DNA of 25,625 nt from Spirochaetaceae bacterium (GCA_031267955.1 JAIRYB010000111.1:1-25625); one strand, 5' to 3'; shown: positions 13,206 to 21,260, numbered from the stretch's first letter. Notes: generated by a model from the letters alone, not told the origin. Numbers and translations: made by a program.

Positions 13206-14006
13206 CTATCTTTTCAGCCCGGTCGCCGTGCCGAGCATATTGTCGCTGGTTTGTATGGTCCGGGAATTGAACTCGTAGGCGCGCTGGGCCACGATCAGGT
13301 CCACCATTTCCCGCACCACCGATACGTTGGACATTTCCAGAAATTTGTGGTATATCTTGCCCATGCCGTCAAAGCCGGGCCGCCCGGGGACAGGCTCGCC
13401 GGAAGCGCCGGTTATCTTAAACAGGTTTTCGCCTACCGCGGTGAGCCCCACGGGGTTGGGGAAGCGGTAGAGCTCTATCTGCCCTACTTCGACCGGCTCG
13501 GTAGGATCGATCTCCGGCACGACAACGGAAACCCTGCCGTCCTGGGAAACCGCGATGCTCTGGGGAAGGAAATTTTCGGGCATCACGATATCCGGGAGTA
13601 GCCAGTAGCCGTTGCCGGTTACCATGCGGCCTGTCGAGTCCACCTGGAAGGCGCCGTTGCGGGTGTAGGCGTAACTGCCGTCGTACATCTGGATACGGAA
13701 AAACCCGTCGCCTACAATCGCCATATCGTAGACATTCTCCGTGTTCTGGGGAGCGCCCTGGGTGAACATACGCTGGGTATCCGCAAGCTTGACCCCGTGG
13801 CCCATCTGCACGCCCACCGGCACTACCGTGTCTTCTGTGGCGGGTGTGCCGGCGGTTTTTACGGTCTGGTAGAGCAGATCCTCAAAATCGGCCCGCATTT
13901 TTTTGTAGCCCGAAGTATTCACATTGGCAAGGTTATTGGAAATTGTATCAATATTCGCCTGCTGGCCGATCATCCCGGCCGCGCCGGTCCATAAACTCCG
14001 TACCAT
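13206..14006 (-). CDS. flgG: Flagellar basal-body distal rod protein FlgG
   Basis: A 266-residue distal rod subunit, exported by the flagellar type III apparatus. The N-terminus carries the rod signature (SLWTGAAGM, then IDTISNNLANVNTSGYKK), and the C-terminus has the matching coiled-coil segment (MSNVSVVREMVDLIVAQRAY, then IQTSDNMLGTA). The middle GDGFFRIQ and YTRNGAFQVDSTGRMVTGNG are hallmark FlgG/FlgF strands. Length fits the family (about 260). GGAG lies 9 bases before the ATG. It lies 13 bases after flgF in the same operon. In spirochaetes the rod belongs to periplasmic flagella. Confidence 0.95.
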   Translation of the reverse strand: MVRSLWTGAAGMIGQQANIDTISNNLANVNTSGYKKMRADFEDLLYQTVKTAGTPATEDTVVPVGVQMGHGVKLADTQRMFTQGAPQNTENVYDMAIVGDGFFRIQMYDGSYAYTRNGAFQVDSTGRMVTGNGYWLLPDIVMPENFLPQSIAVSQDGRVSVVVPEIDPTEPVEVGQIELYRFPNPVGLTAVGENLFKITGASGEPVPGRPGFDGMGKIYHKFLEMSNVSVVREMVDLIVAQRAYEFNSRTIQTSDNMLGTATGLKR

Positions 14007-14019
14007 TCATCGATCTCCT

Positions 14020-14874
14020 TTACCCTAATTTAGCCGTTTGGTTGATCAGGACCCCAAGCATGGAATCGCCTGTCTGTATTACCTTCTGGTTCGCCTCGTA
14101 GGCGCGGTTTACCTCGATCATCTGCACCATTTCCACCACCGGGTCCACATTGGCGGCCTCGACAAAGCCCTGGACCACGCGGGGGCGTTCCGTCCCTTCC
14201 ATGACGCGGGCCTCCCCGGAAAATTCATTCGACCTGTAGAGGCTGGACCCCTGTTTCTGCAAATAACGGTCCAGATCGAATTCCACAAGTTTCAGGGTGT
14301 CCAGCAGCTGGGTCTGTTCCCACTGGTTGTTATCCCTGGAAACCATCAGATTGGGATCGTTGCTGTCATAGGCGGCGTTTATCCAGATTCTGCCGTCCTT
14401 GTCTACCTGAAAATTATTGGTCTTTACCCTGACAGGCCCGTTCTCCCCCAGTACCGGATAGCCTTCCTTTGTTTCAAGAATGCCTTCCTTGCCCAGCTGG
14501 AAAGAGCCGTTCCGGGTATAGCGCTCGCCCCAGGGCGTGGCTACGGTAAAAAACCCCCCGCCGTCCAGGGCTATGTCGAAATCGCTCTGGGTTTCTTTCA
14601 TGGCGCCCTGGGTAAAATCGGTAAAAAGCTCGTTGACTTCCACGCCGGTACCGACCCTGCCGATAATCGGGGCTTCGTCGCCCGAACCGAAGGGATGGCG
14701 GTACACGCCGTCATCGCTCATACGGCGCAGGAGGAGTTCGGGAAACGCCTTGTGGGCGGTTATGTCTCTTTTATAACCGTCGGTGTCCACATTGGCCAGG
14801 TTATTCGCCACAGCGTCAAGTTTCCACTGCTGGGCCCTCATGCCGCTCGCGCCGGTATACCATCCTCTTATCAA
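14020..14874 (-). CDS. flgF: Flagellar basal-body rod protein FlgF
   Basis: A 284-residue proximal rod protein of the FlgF/FlgG family. The N-terminus is IRGWYTGASGM and LDAVANNLANVDTDGYKRD; the C-terminus is ANVDPVVEMVQMIEVNRAYE and IQTGDSMLGVLINQT. The middle has GGGFFTVATPWGERYTRNGS, less like the canonical GDGFF of FlgG, which supports the FlgF call, as does its position before flgG. Translation starts at a TTG with AAAGGAG 7 bases upstream; this start gives the family's usual MIRG N-terminus. It is the first gene of the flagellar rod operon and has a long, GC-rich leader. Confidence 0.9.
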   Translation of the reverse strand: MIRGWYTGASGMRAQQWKLDAVANNLANVDTDGYKRDITAHKAFPELLLRRMSDDGVYRHPFGSGDEAPIIGRVGTGVEVNELFTDFTQGAMKETQSDFDIALDGGGFFTVATPWGERYTRNGSFQLGKEGILETKEGYPVLGENGPVRVKTNNFQVDKDGRIWINAAYDSNDPNLMVSRDNNQWEQTQLLDTLKLVEFDLDRYLQKQGSSLYRSNEFSGEARVMEGTERPRVVQGFVEAANVDPVVEMVQMIEVNRAYEANQKVIQTGDSMLGVLINQTAKLG

Positions 14875-14915
14875 GCCGTTCTCCTTTGGAGGCGGGGGTA
14901 GCCGGAGACCCCGGA

Positions 14916-15004
14916 CCCGGCCCTGGCCGGGGAGGAGGCTCTGGCGCAGGGGGGCCGGACCCGGCCTGTTTTTACGCGCCCGCCGTACGGTAACAGGCCC
15001 CCCT
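14916..15004 (-). promoter_or_regulatory. Structured leader of the flgF operon
   Basis: Two inverted repeats lie in the 230-base gap: CCCGGCC-CT-GGCCGGG (14916-14931), and AGGGGGGCC (14948-14956) against GGCCCCCCT (14996-15004). If transcription starts near 15020 both are in the flgF leader. Confidence 0.4.
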
Positions 15005-15027
15005 ACTGAACAATCGCGCTCCCTTGA

Positions 15028-15054
15028 ATATCGGTTTTTTCGGCGCGCCCCTTA
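15028..15054 (-). promoter_or_regulatory. Possible sigma-28-like promoter of flgF
   Basis: On the minus strand TAAGGGGC (15047-15054), 11 bases, then ACCGATAT (15028-15035), compared with TAAAGTTT-N11-GCCGATAA. The -10 half fits at six of eight bases, the -35 half at about four. Rod genes are usually not sigma-28 dependent, so this is weak. Confidence 0.27.
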
Positions 15055-15087
15055 AGCCATTCGCGCCTTTCCGCTTTCCCCGTACTC

Positions 15088-15096
15088 TGATACAAT
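15088..15096 (+). promoter_or_regulatory. Extended -10 promoter of the EamA transporter
   Basis: TGATACAAT (15088-15096) is a full extended -10 (TG-n-TACAAT); the -35 position is poor, as allowed for this promoter class. Only 8 bases separate it from the ATG at 15105, so the message should be leaderless or nearly so. Confidence 0.5.
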
Positions 15097-15104
15097 GCCT
15101 CTGT

Positions 15105-16067
15105 ATGAGGCATCCCTACCGCCCGGCGCGGGGGAGTTCCCGGCGTTTAGGCCAGGGGGCTGTTTTTCTTTGCGCCGTCCTTTGGAGTACGAGCGGCCTG
15201 TTTATCAAGCTGGTAGACGCCCACCCCATGGTAATCGCCGGCGCGCGGAGTTTTTTCGCGGCCCTGGTTTTGCTGGCGTTCCGCGCCCTCCGCCCGCCCC
15301 GCCGCGAAAACGGGCCGGGGATTCCGGCGGACGGCTTTTCCGGGCAGACGGACGGAACGGCCCAGGGCGCGACGTTAAAAGAACTGCGGGAGGCCCGCTT
15401 TTTTACGATTCTGGGCGGCCTGAGCTACGCGGCTACGATGATCCTGTTTGTGGCGGCCAATAAACTGACCTCGCCGGCAAACGCCATACTGCTCCAGTAC
15501 AGCGCCCCGGTCTGGGCGGCTCTTTTCGGCTGGGCTGTTGCCGGGGAAAAACCTTTCAGGGAACACTGGGGGGCTCTGGCCCTGGTACTCTTTGGGCTTT
15601 TTATTTTTTTCAGGGACGATCTGGGCGGGGGGAATATTCCGGGCGATATTATCGCGCTGGCCTCGGGCGTCTGCTTCGGCTTTAATTCGGCGGCCATGCG
15701 CATGATCAGGCGCGGCAATCCTGCGGATTCCATGCTGCTGGCCCATGTTTTTACCTTTGTCTTCTGCTTTCCCTTTTTCTTTTTTTACGCGCCGCGCCCC
15801 GACGCCGGGATGGCCTTGTCGATACTGTTCATGGGGGTTATCCAGATCGGCGCGGCGTCCCAGCTTTTTTCCTACGGGATCAGGCGGATTACCGCGGTCC
15901 AGGCCATGCTTACCGCCATGGTGGAGCCGGTGCTGAACCCGGTATGGGTACTTCTGGTTACCGGTGAAAAACCTTCGGTATCGGCGCTGATCGGGGGGTC
16001 CGTCATTATTGCCGCCGTTGCCGCGTCGAGCCTTATAGGGTGGAGGCGGGACCGCAGGAACGATTAA
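15105..16067 (+). CDS. DMT-superfamily EamA-type transporter
   Basis: A 320-residue inner-membrane protein of the drug/metabolite transporter superfamily, with about ten hydrophobic segments in two EamA halves. Half one starts GQGAVFLCAVLWSTSGLFIK and includes ANKLTSPANAILLQYSAPVW; half two starts GDIIALASGVCFGFNSAAMR and includes the matching TAVQAMLTAMVEPVLNPVWV, the A-x-E-P-V-x-x-P motif of the family. A long hydrophilic loop (residues about 62-95) lies between segments 2 and 3. Such proteins usually export amino acids or other small metabolites; the substrate cannot be told. ATG 15105 has no ribosome site but sits 8 bases after an extended -10 box. It is divergent from the flagellar operon. 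Confidence 0.85.
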   Translation: MRHPYRPARGSSRRLGQGAVFLCAVLWSTSGLFIKLVDAHPMVIAGARSFFAALVLLAFRALRPPRRENGPGIPADGFSGQTDGTAQGATLKELREARFFTILGGLSYAATMILFVAANKLTSPANAILLQYSAPVWAALFGWAVAGEKPFREHWGALALVLFGLFIFFRDDLGGGNIPGDIIALASGVCFGFNSAAMRMIRRGNPADSMLLAHVFTFVFCFPFFFFYAPRPDAGMALSILFMGVIQIGAASQLFSYGIRRITAVQAMLTAMVEPVLNPVWVLLVTGEKPSVSALIGGSVIIAAVAASSLIGWRRDRRND

Positions 16068-16109
16068 CAGTGAGGGATTAGCGGTTAGCAAAGAACAGGG
16101 GACAGGGGG
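16066..16109. repeat. Intergenic AGCAAAG-type repeat, copy 1
   Basis: Directly after the transporter stop: AACAGTGAGGGATTAGCGG, then TTAGCAAAGAACAGGGGACA and GGG. Similar words occur twice near 18991-19043. It resembles short repetitive intergenic sequences rather than coding DNA. Confidence 0.45.
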
Positions 16110-16155
16110 AAGACTGATACCCCTTGCATTCCCGTAGGCAGGAGCGGGGCGGTTT

Positions 16156-17214
16156 TCAGCGGATCAGCATGGCGTCCCCGTAACTGAAAAAACGGTAGCC
16201 GCGCCGCACCGCCTCGGCATAGCTTTCCAGGATAAAGTCGCGGCCCGCGAAGGCGCAGGCCAGCATGAGCAGGGTTGACCGGGGGGTGTGGAAATTCGTG
16301 AACAGCATGTCCACCGCCCTGAACGTATAGCCGGGATAGATAAAGATCGAGGTGGCGCCGCCCCCCCGGCGCAGGGTCCCGGTTTTTTCGTCCCAGGCGG
16401 ATTCCAGGGTCCGGACGCTGGTGGTCCCGACGGCGAGAATCTTTCTGCCTTCGCCCCTTGCCTTTTCAATACGGGCCGCGGTTTCATCATCTATTGTATA
16501 AAACTCCTCGTGCATCGAGTGGCCCTCGATATGTTCGGAACGTACCGGGAGAAAAGTGCCGAGCCCTACGTGAAGCGTGACAAAGGCGCATTCCATACCA
16601 TGCCTTTCAAGGCCCGCGAGAATTTCCCGCGTAAAGTGAAGCCCGGCCGTCGGCGCGGCGGCGGATCCTGTAACGGCGGCGTAGACTGTCTGGTAGCGGT
16701 CGCCGTCGTCCGGGGTGTCCCCGCGCCGTATATAGGGCGGGAGCGGGACGCGGCCGTGGATGTCAAGCCACGCGTCGTCAACAGGCCCGTCAAAAACAAG
16801 CGCGCGGCGTTCCTCCCCCCCGCCGGCAAGAACCGCCCCCATGCCGCCGCCGAAAATATAGCGGCTTCCGGCGCGGCGGCGCTTTGACCGCTGTACCAGG
16901 GCCTCCCAGAACCGGCCGCGGCTTTCCCCGGAAAAGCCGGGGGGCGCGGAGGGAAGTTCGCGGAGGAGCAGGAATTCCGCCCGCGCCCCTGTCCGCTCCG
17001 ACACGCCCAAAAGCCGCGCCCTGCGTACCTTTGAGTTATTGAACACCAGCAGCGTCCCCTTTTCCAGAAGCCGGGGCAGTTCCGCGGCAAGGTGGTGGCT
17101 CGCGGTACGGGAAGCGCGATCCAGCGCCATAAGCCGGCTTTCGCCCCGCCTTTCAGGAGGAAACTGGGCGATAAGCCCTTCCGGCAGTTCAAAGGAAAAA
17201 TCGCTGGTTTTCAT
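16156..17214 (-). CDS. queA: S-adenosylmethionine:tRNA ribosyltransferase-isomerase QueA
   Basis: A 352-residue enzyme that moves the ribosyl part of S-adenosylmethionine to preQ1 in tRNA, giving epoxyqueuosine. Signature stretches are present: MKTSDFSFELPEGLIAQFP at the N-terminus, LLVFNNSKVRRARL, AAPTAGLHFT, LHVGLGTFLPVR and FTNFHTPRSTLLMLACAFAG. The length fits the family (about 340-350). The gene lies 8 bases after ruvB on the same strand, and has no strong ribosome site, so translation is probably coupled. Together with the QueG-like protein it places queuosine tRNA modification in this organism. Confidence 0.95.
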   Translation of the reverse strand: MKTSDFSFELPEGLIAQFPPERRGESRLMALDRASRTASHHLAAELPRLLEKGTLLVFNNSKVRRARLLGVSERTGARAEFLLLRELPSAPPGFSGESRGRFWEALVQRSKRRRAGSRYIFGGGMGAVLAGGGEERRALVFDGPVDDAWLDIHGRVPLPPYIRRGDTPDDGDRYQTVYAAVTGSAAAPTAGLHFTREILAGLERHGMECAFVTLHVGLGTFLPVRSEHIEGHSMHEEFYTIDDETAARIEKARGEGRKILAVGTTSVRTLESAWDEKTGTLRRGGGATSIFIYPGYTFRAVDMLFTNFHTPRSTLLMLACAFAGRDFILESYAEAVRRGYRFFSYGDAMLIR

Positions 17215-17222
17215 TGTGTTTG

Positions 17223-18335
17223 CTAAAAGAGGCTCGCCCCGCCGCCGGCCTTCCGCCCTGATTGCAGATGCTCGTACGCCAGGGAGGTCGCCATCCTGCC
17301 GCGCGGGGTCCGCTGGAGCAGCCCCGACTGGATAAGATAAGGCTCGTAGTAATCTTCCAGGGTGTCCACGGCCTCCCCAACGGAAATAGCCAGGGTTTCC
17401 GCGCCCACAGGCCCGCCGTTAAAACGGTTGATGATAACGGCAAGTATTTCCCGGTCGTGTTTTTCCAGGCCGAGCGAATCGATCTCAAGCCGCTTCAAAC
17501 CCTGCACTACAACCTCGCGGGTAATCGACGGCGCTTTTTCCACCTGGGCAAAATCCCTCATGCGCCGCAAGAGCCGGTTCACCACCCTCGGCGTGCCGCG
17601 CGAAGAAGCGGCAAGCAGCGACGCCGCCACGTCATCGATACTGACGCGCAGTATTTTCGCCGAGCGGCGCACTATCGCCTCCATGTCCGCCTGCTCGTAA
17701 AAGGAAAAGCGGCAGCTAATGCCGAACCGGCTTATCAGGGGGCTGGCCACATTCCCCGCCTTGGTCGTGGCCCCTACCAGGGTAAAGCGGGGGATGGCTA
17801 TTCTGAGGGTCCTCGCCCCCGGCCCCTGGCCGATAACCCAGTCCAGCTCGTAATCTTCCATGGCAATATAGAGCATTTCCTCGATCGCGGGCTTGAGCCG
17901 GTGTATCTCGTCGATAAAAAAAACATCGTTTTCCTTGAGCTTTGTCAGAATCCCCACCAGGTCCTTGGGCTTGTCCAGGGCCGGCGCCGAAGTCATGGTT
18001 AGATCCGTCCCAAGCTCGTTCGCAACCACCTGGGCCAGGGTTGTTTTCCCAAGCCCCGGCGGGCCTATAAGGAAAAGATGATCCAGGCTTTCGTTCCGCT
18101 CGCGGGCCGCGGCGATAAACACCGAAAGGTTTTTCTTCATCGCATCCTGGCCGAGGAATTCCCCAAGGGTCCGGGGGCGCAGGGATAAATCCCTGTCGTC
18201 ATCCTGAAAACGCCGCTCAGGGCGTACAACGCCGGAATTTTCCGCGCCTTTCCCGGCCTCCCCGCTTCCCGCGAAGGGGCCGCTTCCCGGGGGAAAACCG
18301 TTCCCCCCGGCCCTGTCCGCTTCCGCCTTTCCCAT
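17223..18335 (-). CDS. ruvB: Holliday junction branch migration ATPase RuvB
   Basis: A 370-residue AAA+ motor that drives branch migration of Holliday junctions together with RuvA. Walker A is GPPGLGKTT and Walker B is FIDEIHRL; the sensor 1 and arginine finger regions are RFTLVGATTKAGNVASPLIS and RFGISCRFSFY. The C-terminal winged helix ends with LIQSGLLQRTPRGRMAT. RuvB is usually 335-345 residues; here about 50 residues precede SLRPRTLGEFLGQD, some 30 more than usual, and these are Gly/Ala/Glu-rich and probably disordered. No internal start could remove them. AAAGGAG lies upstream of the ATG at a long spacing of about 12 bases. It follows ruvA by 30 bases. Confidence 0.96.
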   Translation of the reverse strand: MGKAEADRAGGNGFPPGSGPFAGSGEAGKGAENSGVVRPERRFQDDDRDLSLRPRTLGEFLGQDAMKKNLSVFIAAARERNESLDHLFLIGPPGLGKTTLAQVVANELGTDLTMTSAPALDKPKDLVGILTKLKENDVFFIDEIHRLKPAIEEMLYIAMEDYELDWVIGQGPGARTLRIAIPRFTLVGATTKAGNVASPLISRFGISCRFSFYEQADMEAIVRRSAKILRVSIDDVAASLLAASSRGTPRVVNRLLRRMRDFAQVEKAPSITREVVVQGLKRLEIDSLGLEKHDREILAVIINRFNGGPVGAETLAISVGEAVDTLEDYYEPYLIQSGLLQRTPRGRMATSLAYEHLQSGRKAGGGASLF

Positions 18336-18365
18336 AATAAACGCCGGCTCCTTTCCGCGCGGCTT

Positions 18366-18959
18366 TTAAAGCCCGCTTAAATAAACTATCGCCTGCCTGA
18401 AAAGCCGCTGTTCCTTTTCGGCCGGGCCCAGGCCCGGCTCAAGGGTTTCCTCGGCGCGGGCAAGCGCGGATACGGCGGCCCGGCGGTCGTAACCCATGCC
18501 GGCCAAAGCCTCAGCCAGTTCGTCGTAAGGGGAGGCGGACGGAGACGCCGGCCGGGAAACGGCAAGTTTTCCCTTAAGGGCCAGAATCATCTTCTGGGCC
18601 GTTTTCTTTCCAAGGCCCGGGACAGCCTCAAGCCGGCCCAGATCCTCGTTTTGCAGGGCATTTTCCAGATCTTCCTGGCTTATGCCGCCCATGATCTTGA
18701 TCGCGCCCCTGGGGCCTATCCCCTCAACCTTGAGCAATTCCAGAAAAATATGCCGGCCGGATTCATCGGCAAAGCCGTAGAGCTTCATCTGATCCTCGCG
18801 GTGGTAAAGCCAGAGAAAGGCTCTGCCCTCTTCCCCGGCCGGGGGAAAGCGGTTCAAGTCCATACCCGGCACCGTGATATCCCACTCGACGCCGCCGGTC
18901 AAAATACGCAGGGTGTCGGGAAGTTTTTCGGTAATGGTCCCCCGGATGCTGTTAAACAT
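18366..18959 (-). CDS. ruvA: Holliday junction branch migration protein RuvA
   Basis: A 197-residue protein that forms the tetramer clamping Holliday junctions and loading RuvB. Domain I (OB fold) covers residues 1-65 (MFNSIRGTITEK, then LWLYHREDQMKLYGF); domain II has the two helix-hairpin-helix motifs (LLKVEGIGPRGAIKIMGG and LEAVPGLGKKTAQKMILAL); domain III (about 145-197, PYDELAEALAGMGYDRRAA) binds RuvB. Length is normal. No ribosome site precedes the ATG; a TATACT -10 box ends 6 bases before it, so the message is probably leaderless. It is the first gene of ruvA-ruvB-queA. Confidence 0.95.
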   Translation of the reverse strand: MFNSIRGTITEKLPDTLRILTGGVEWDITVPGMDLNRFPPAGEEGRAFLWLYHREDQMKLYGFADESGRHIFLELLKVEGIGPRGAIKIMGGISQEDLENALQNEDLGRLEAVPGLGKKTAQKMILALKGKLAVSRPASPSASPYDELAEALAGMGYDRRAAVSALARAEETLEPGLGPAEKEQRLFRQAIVYLSGL

Positions 18960-18965
18960 GGGGCA

Positions 18966-18971
18966 AGTATA
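18966..18971 (-). promoter_or_regulatory. -10 box of the ruvA-ruvB-queA operon
   Basis: TATACT on the minus strand, six bases from the ruvA ATG. The -35 position at 17-base spacing reads TGTTTG (18989-18994), a poor match; it touches the repeat at 18991. Confidence 0.45.
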
Positions 18972-18990
18972 GCAAAAAAGGGGGATTGCA

Positions 18991-19043
18991 AACAGATAGC
19001 GAAGAGCGGGGACAGGGATCGGATAGCAAAGGGCAGGGGCGGG
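18991..19043. repeat. Intergenic AGCAAAG-type repeats, copies 2 and 3
   Basis: Two neighbouring units, AGATAGCGAAGAGCGGGGAC plus AGGG, and GGATAGCAAAGGGCAGGGGC plus GGGA, related to each other and to the unit after the transporter gene at 16083-16108. Confidence 0.5.
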
Positions 19044-19199
19044 AATTCAAGAGCCGGAATTTGGGCGCATCCGGCGCTTTGCGCCGGACCGGGCTATCCG
19101 GGGCTCCGCGGTACCCGCTCCGGCCTCCTCGGACCGCCCCTCAGTTCCGGCCCTGCGGTGGCGCGCTCCGCGCCCCCTCCTATCCCGTGCGTCTATGAT
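19039..19199. repeat. GC-rich repeat region between ruvA and pfp
   Basis: Holds GCGGGAATTC (19039-19048) and GGCGCATCCGGC (19064-19075), both shared with 4641-4663; a perfect hairpin TCCGGCGC-TTT-GCGCCGGA (19070-19088); GGCTATCC (19092-19099), shared inverted with 1916-1923 and 7935-7942; and then about 100 bases of GC-rich DNA with further small inverted repeats. No gene seen. Confidence 0.45.
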
Positions 19200-19217
19200 A
19201 AAAGTCAAGCAGTTTTT

Positions 19218-19487
19218 TCAAATCTGATAGATCTCCGCCAATACCCGCCTCCTCAACGCCGTCCTCGCCAGCCTCGCCTTCTTGTACTCGCACAGCCTTT
19301 CATACCACTCCCGGAACTTCAAACTCGACGACAATAACTGGATCAGCGGCTGCGTCAGCAGCGTCATCGACAGCTTACGCCCCTTCTTGTTCGTCCCCTT
19401 GTTCTTTACCGTCGTGTTCGAATTCGCTACCCGGGGCGCGGAACGGGTCCGCAGCATGGTCCGACAGACGCCCGATACCTTGCCCAA
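19218..19487 (-). pseudogene. Transposase remnant, IS110/IS116/IS902-like C-terminus
   Basis: An 89-residue frame whose second half (NKGTNKKGRKLSMTLLTQPL, then LKFREWYERL, then RTALRRRVLAEIYQI) resembles the C-terminal part of IS110/IS116/IS902-family transposases, where a G-x-x-x-LR...L stretch is followed by FYERL and a basic RKLL-type helix. The first 30 residues do not look like the family, and the N-terminal catalytic domain is absent, so this is a decayed fragment. No terminal repeats are visible. The promoter of pfp overlaps its 5' end. The family call rests on sequence likeness from memory and could be wrong. Confidence 0.45.
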
Positions 19488-19509
19488 GGCGGGGAATTTC
19501 CGGTATTAT
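19480..19509 (+). promoter_or_regulatory. Promoter of pfp
   Basis: TTGCCC (19480-19485), an 18-base spacer and TATTAT (19504-19509), giving a leader of about 55 bases before the pfp ATG. Confidence 0.5.
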
Positions 19510-19572
19510 TCCCATACGCACCGTTCGCGGCAGCGCCATCTTATTTTACCTACATCATGAAGGAGACGGAAC

Positions 19573-21240
19573 ATGGAGATTTCGGCCTTGCAAAAAGCCC
19601 GTTACAGTTATACGCCCAAACTCCCCGCCAGCTTAAAACAGAACATCGGCGAAATCGCGGTACATTTCGGAGATCCTACCGAGTCGCTCGCGGATCAGGC
19701 AGCCCTGAAAGAACTCTTCAAAAACATCTACGGCAAACCAATCGTAACTTTTGCCGAAGGGCAGAACACCGAAATTTGCCGGCCGCTCACCGTAGGAGTT
19801 ATCCTCTCGGGCGGACAGGCGCCCGGGGGGCACAATGTGATCGCCGGGCTTTACGACGGCCTTAAAAAGGGGAACAGCAAGTCAACGCTTTACGGTTTCC
19901 TGGGCGGCCCCTCCGGGCTTACCGACAACAAGCCCCTGGAAATTACCGGCGGGCTTATTGATCAGTACCGGAATACCGGCGGCTTCGACATCATCGGATC
20001 GGGGCGTACAAAAATTGAGACGCCCGGGCAGTTTGCCGCGGCGCTGGATACGGCGAAAAAACTCTCCCTTGACGCGATAGTGATCATCGGCGGGGATGAT
20101 TCCAACACCAACGCCGCGCTTCTGGCCGAATATTTCGAGGAAAAAAAAGCGGGCGTCCAGGTTATAGGCTGCCCCAAAACCATCGACGGCGATCTTAAAA
20201 ACGAATATATCGAGGCGTCCTTCGGTTTCGACACTGCCTGTAAAACCTACAGCGAATTAATAGGGAATATCGGGCGGGACGCCAACAGCGCGAAAAAGTA
20301 CTGGCACTTTATCAAGCTTATGGGAAGGGCCGCCAGCCACATCGCCCTGGAATGCGCGCTCCAAACCCAGCCGAATGTCTGCCTTGTTTCCGAGGAAATC
20401 GAAAAACTGGGGCTTTCCCTGTCCCAGGTTGTGGACCGGATCTGCGCGTCCATTGCCGGGCGGGCGGAAAACGGCGACAATTTCGGCATAGTACTGATCC
20501 CCGAAGGCCTGGTGGAATTCATCCCCGAGATAAAGCAGCTTATCGGGGAACTTAACGACATCATGGCCGCGAACCAGGAAGAATTCGCCCGGATCGAGTC
20601 AGACTCGTTCCATGAAATCGCTGTCTGGCTCGCGAAAAAACTTTCGGGCGTCTCCGAATCCGTATTCCTAAGCCTTCCCGAAAGTATCGCGAAAGAACTG
20701 CTCGCCGACCGGGACCCTCACGGGAATGTCCAGGTCTCGCGTATTGAAACAGAAAAACTGTTAATCCAAATGGCTGAAACGCGCCTCGCCGAAATGAAAA
20801 AGGCCGGCGCCTACAAGGGCAAGTTCAGCGCCCTGGGGCATTTCTTCGGCTACGAGGGCCGCTGCGCCTTCCCCTCGAATTTTGACGCGGATTACTGCTA
20901 CGCCCTGGGCTTCAGCGCCTTCGTGCTCATCGCGTCGGGGCTTACCGGCTACCTTTCCAGCGTGCGCAACCTCACGGCCCCGGCAAATGAATGGATAGCC
21001 GGCGGCGTCCCCCTCACCATGATGATGAACATGGAACGCCGCCACGGCGCCCAAAAGCCGGTCATCCGCAAGGCCCTGGTGGAACTGGACGGCGCGCCTT
21101 TCAAGGCATTCGAAAAGGCCCGCGGAAAATGGGCCGTTGAAACCTGTTTCCTTTTCCCCGGATCAATCCAGTACTACGGCCCCGGCGAAGTCTGCGACCA
21201 GCCTACAAAAACACTAAGACTGGAAAAATGCCGGGCATAA
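19573..21240 (+). CDS. pfp: Pyrophosphate-dependent 6-phosphofructokinase (long form)
   Basis: A 555-residue enzyme that makes fructose 1,6-bisphosphate from fructose 6-phosphate with pyrophosphate instead of ATP, reversibly, in cytoplasmic glycolysis. GGQAPGG (80-86) and GGDDS (173-177) form the phosphate-donor site; the second Asp in GGDDS, and Lys202 in PKTIDGD (201-207), are the marks of pyrophosphate use. LMGRAASHIALECALQTQPN and GYEGRCAFPSNFDADYCYAL match the long-type enzymes of spirochaetes and plants. Asp205 (TIDGD) is the expected catalytic base. AAGGAG lies 7 bases before the ATG. A DUF4139 gene follows after 20 bases. Confidence 0.94.
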   Translation: MEISALQKARYSYTPKLPASLKQNIGEIAVHFGDPTESLADQAALKELFKNIYGKPIVTFAEGQNTEICRPLTVGVILSGGQAPGGHNVIAGLYDGLKKGNSKSTLYGFLGGPSGLTDNKPLEITGGLIDQYRNTGGFDIIGSGRTKIETPGQFAAALDTAKKLSLDAIVIIGGDDSNTNAALLAEYFEEKKAGVQVIGCPKTIDGDLKNEYIEASFGFDTACKTYSELIGNIGRDANSAKKYWHFIKLMGRAASHIALECALQTQPNVCLVSEEIEKLGLSLSQVVDRICASIAGRAENGDNFGIVLIPEGLVEFIPEIKQLIGELNDIMAANQEEFARIESDSFHEIAVWLAKKLSGVSESVFLSLPESIAKELLADRDPHGNVQVSRIETEKLLIQMAETRLAEMKKAGAYKGKFSALGHFFGYEGRCAFPSNFDADYCYALGFSAFVLIASGLTGYLSSVRNLTAPANEWIAGGVPLTMMMNMERRHGAQKPVIRKALVELDGAPFKAFEKARGKWAVETCFLFPGSIQYYGPGEVCDQPTKTLRLEKCRA

Positions 21241-21260
21241 AAAGTTAGAAGGACAATTCT

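Noticed and set aside
14038..14901. A 287-codon plus-strand frame opposite flgF
   Set aside because: Antisense of an unmistakable flagellar gene.
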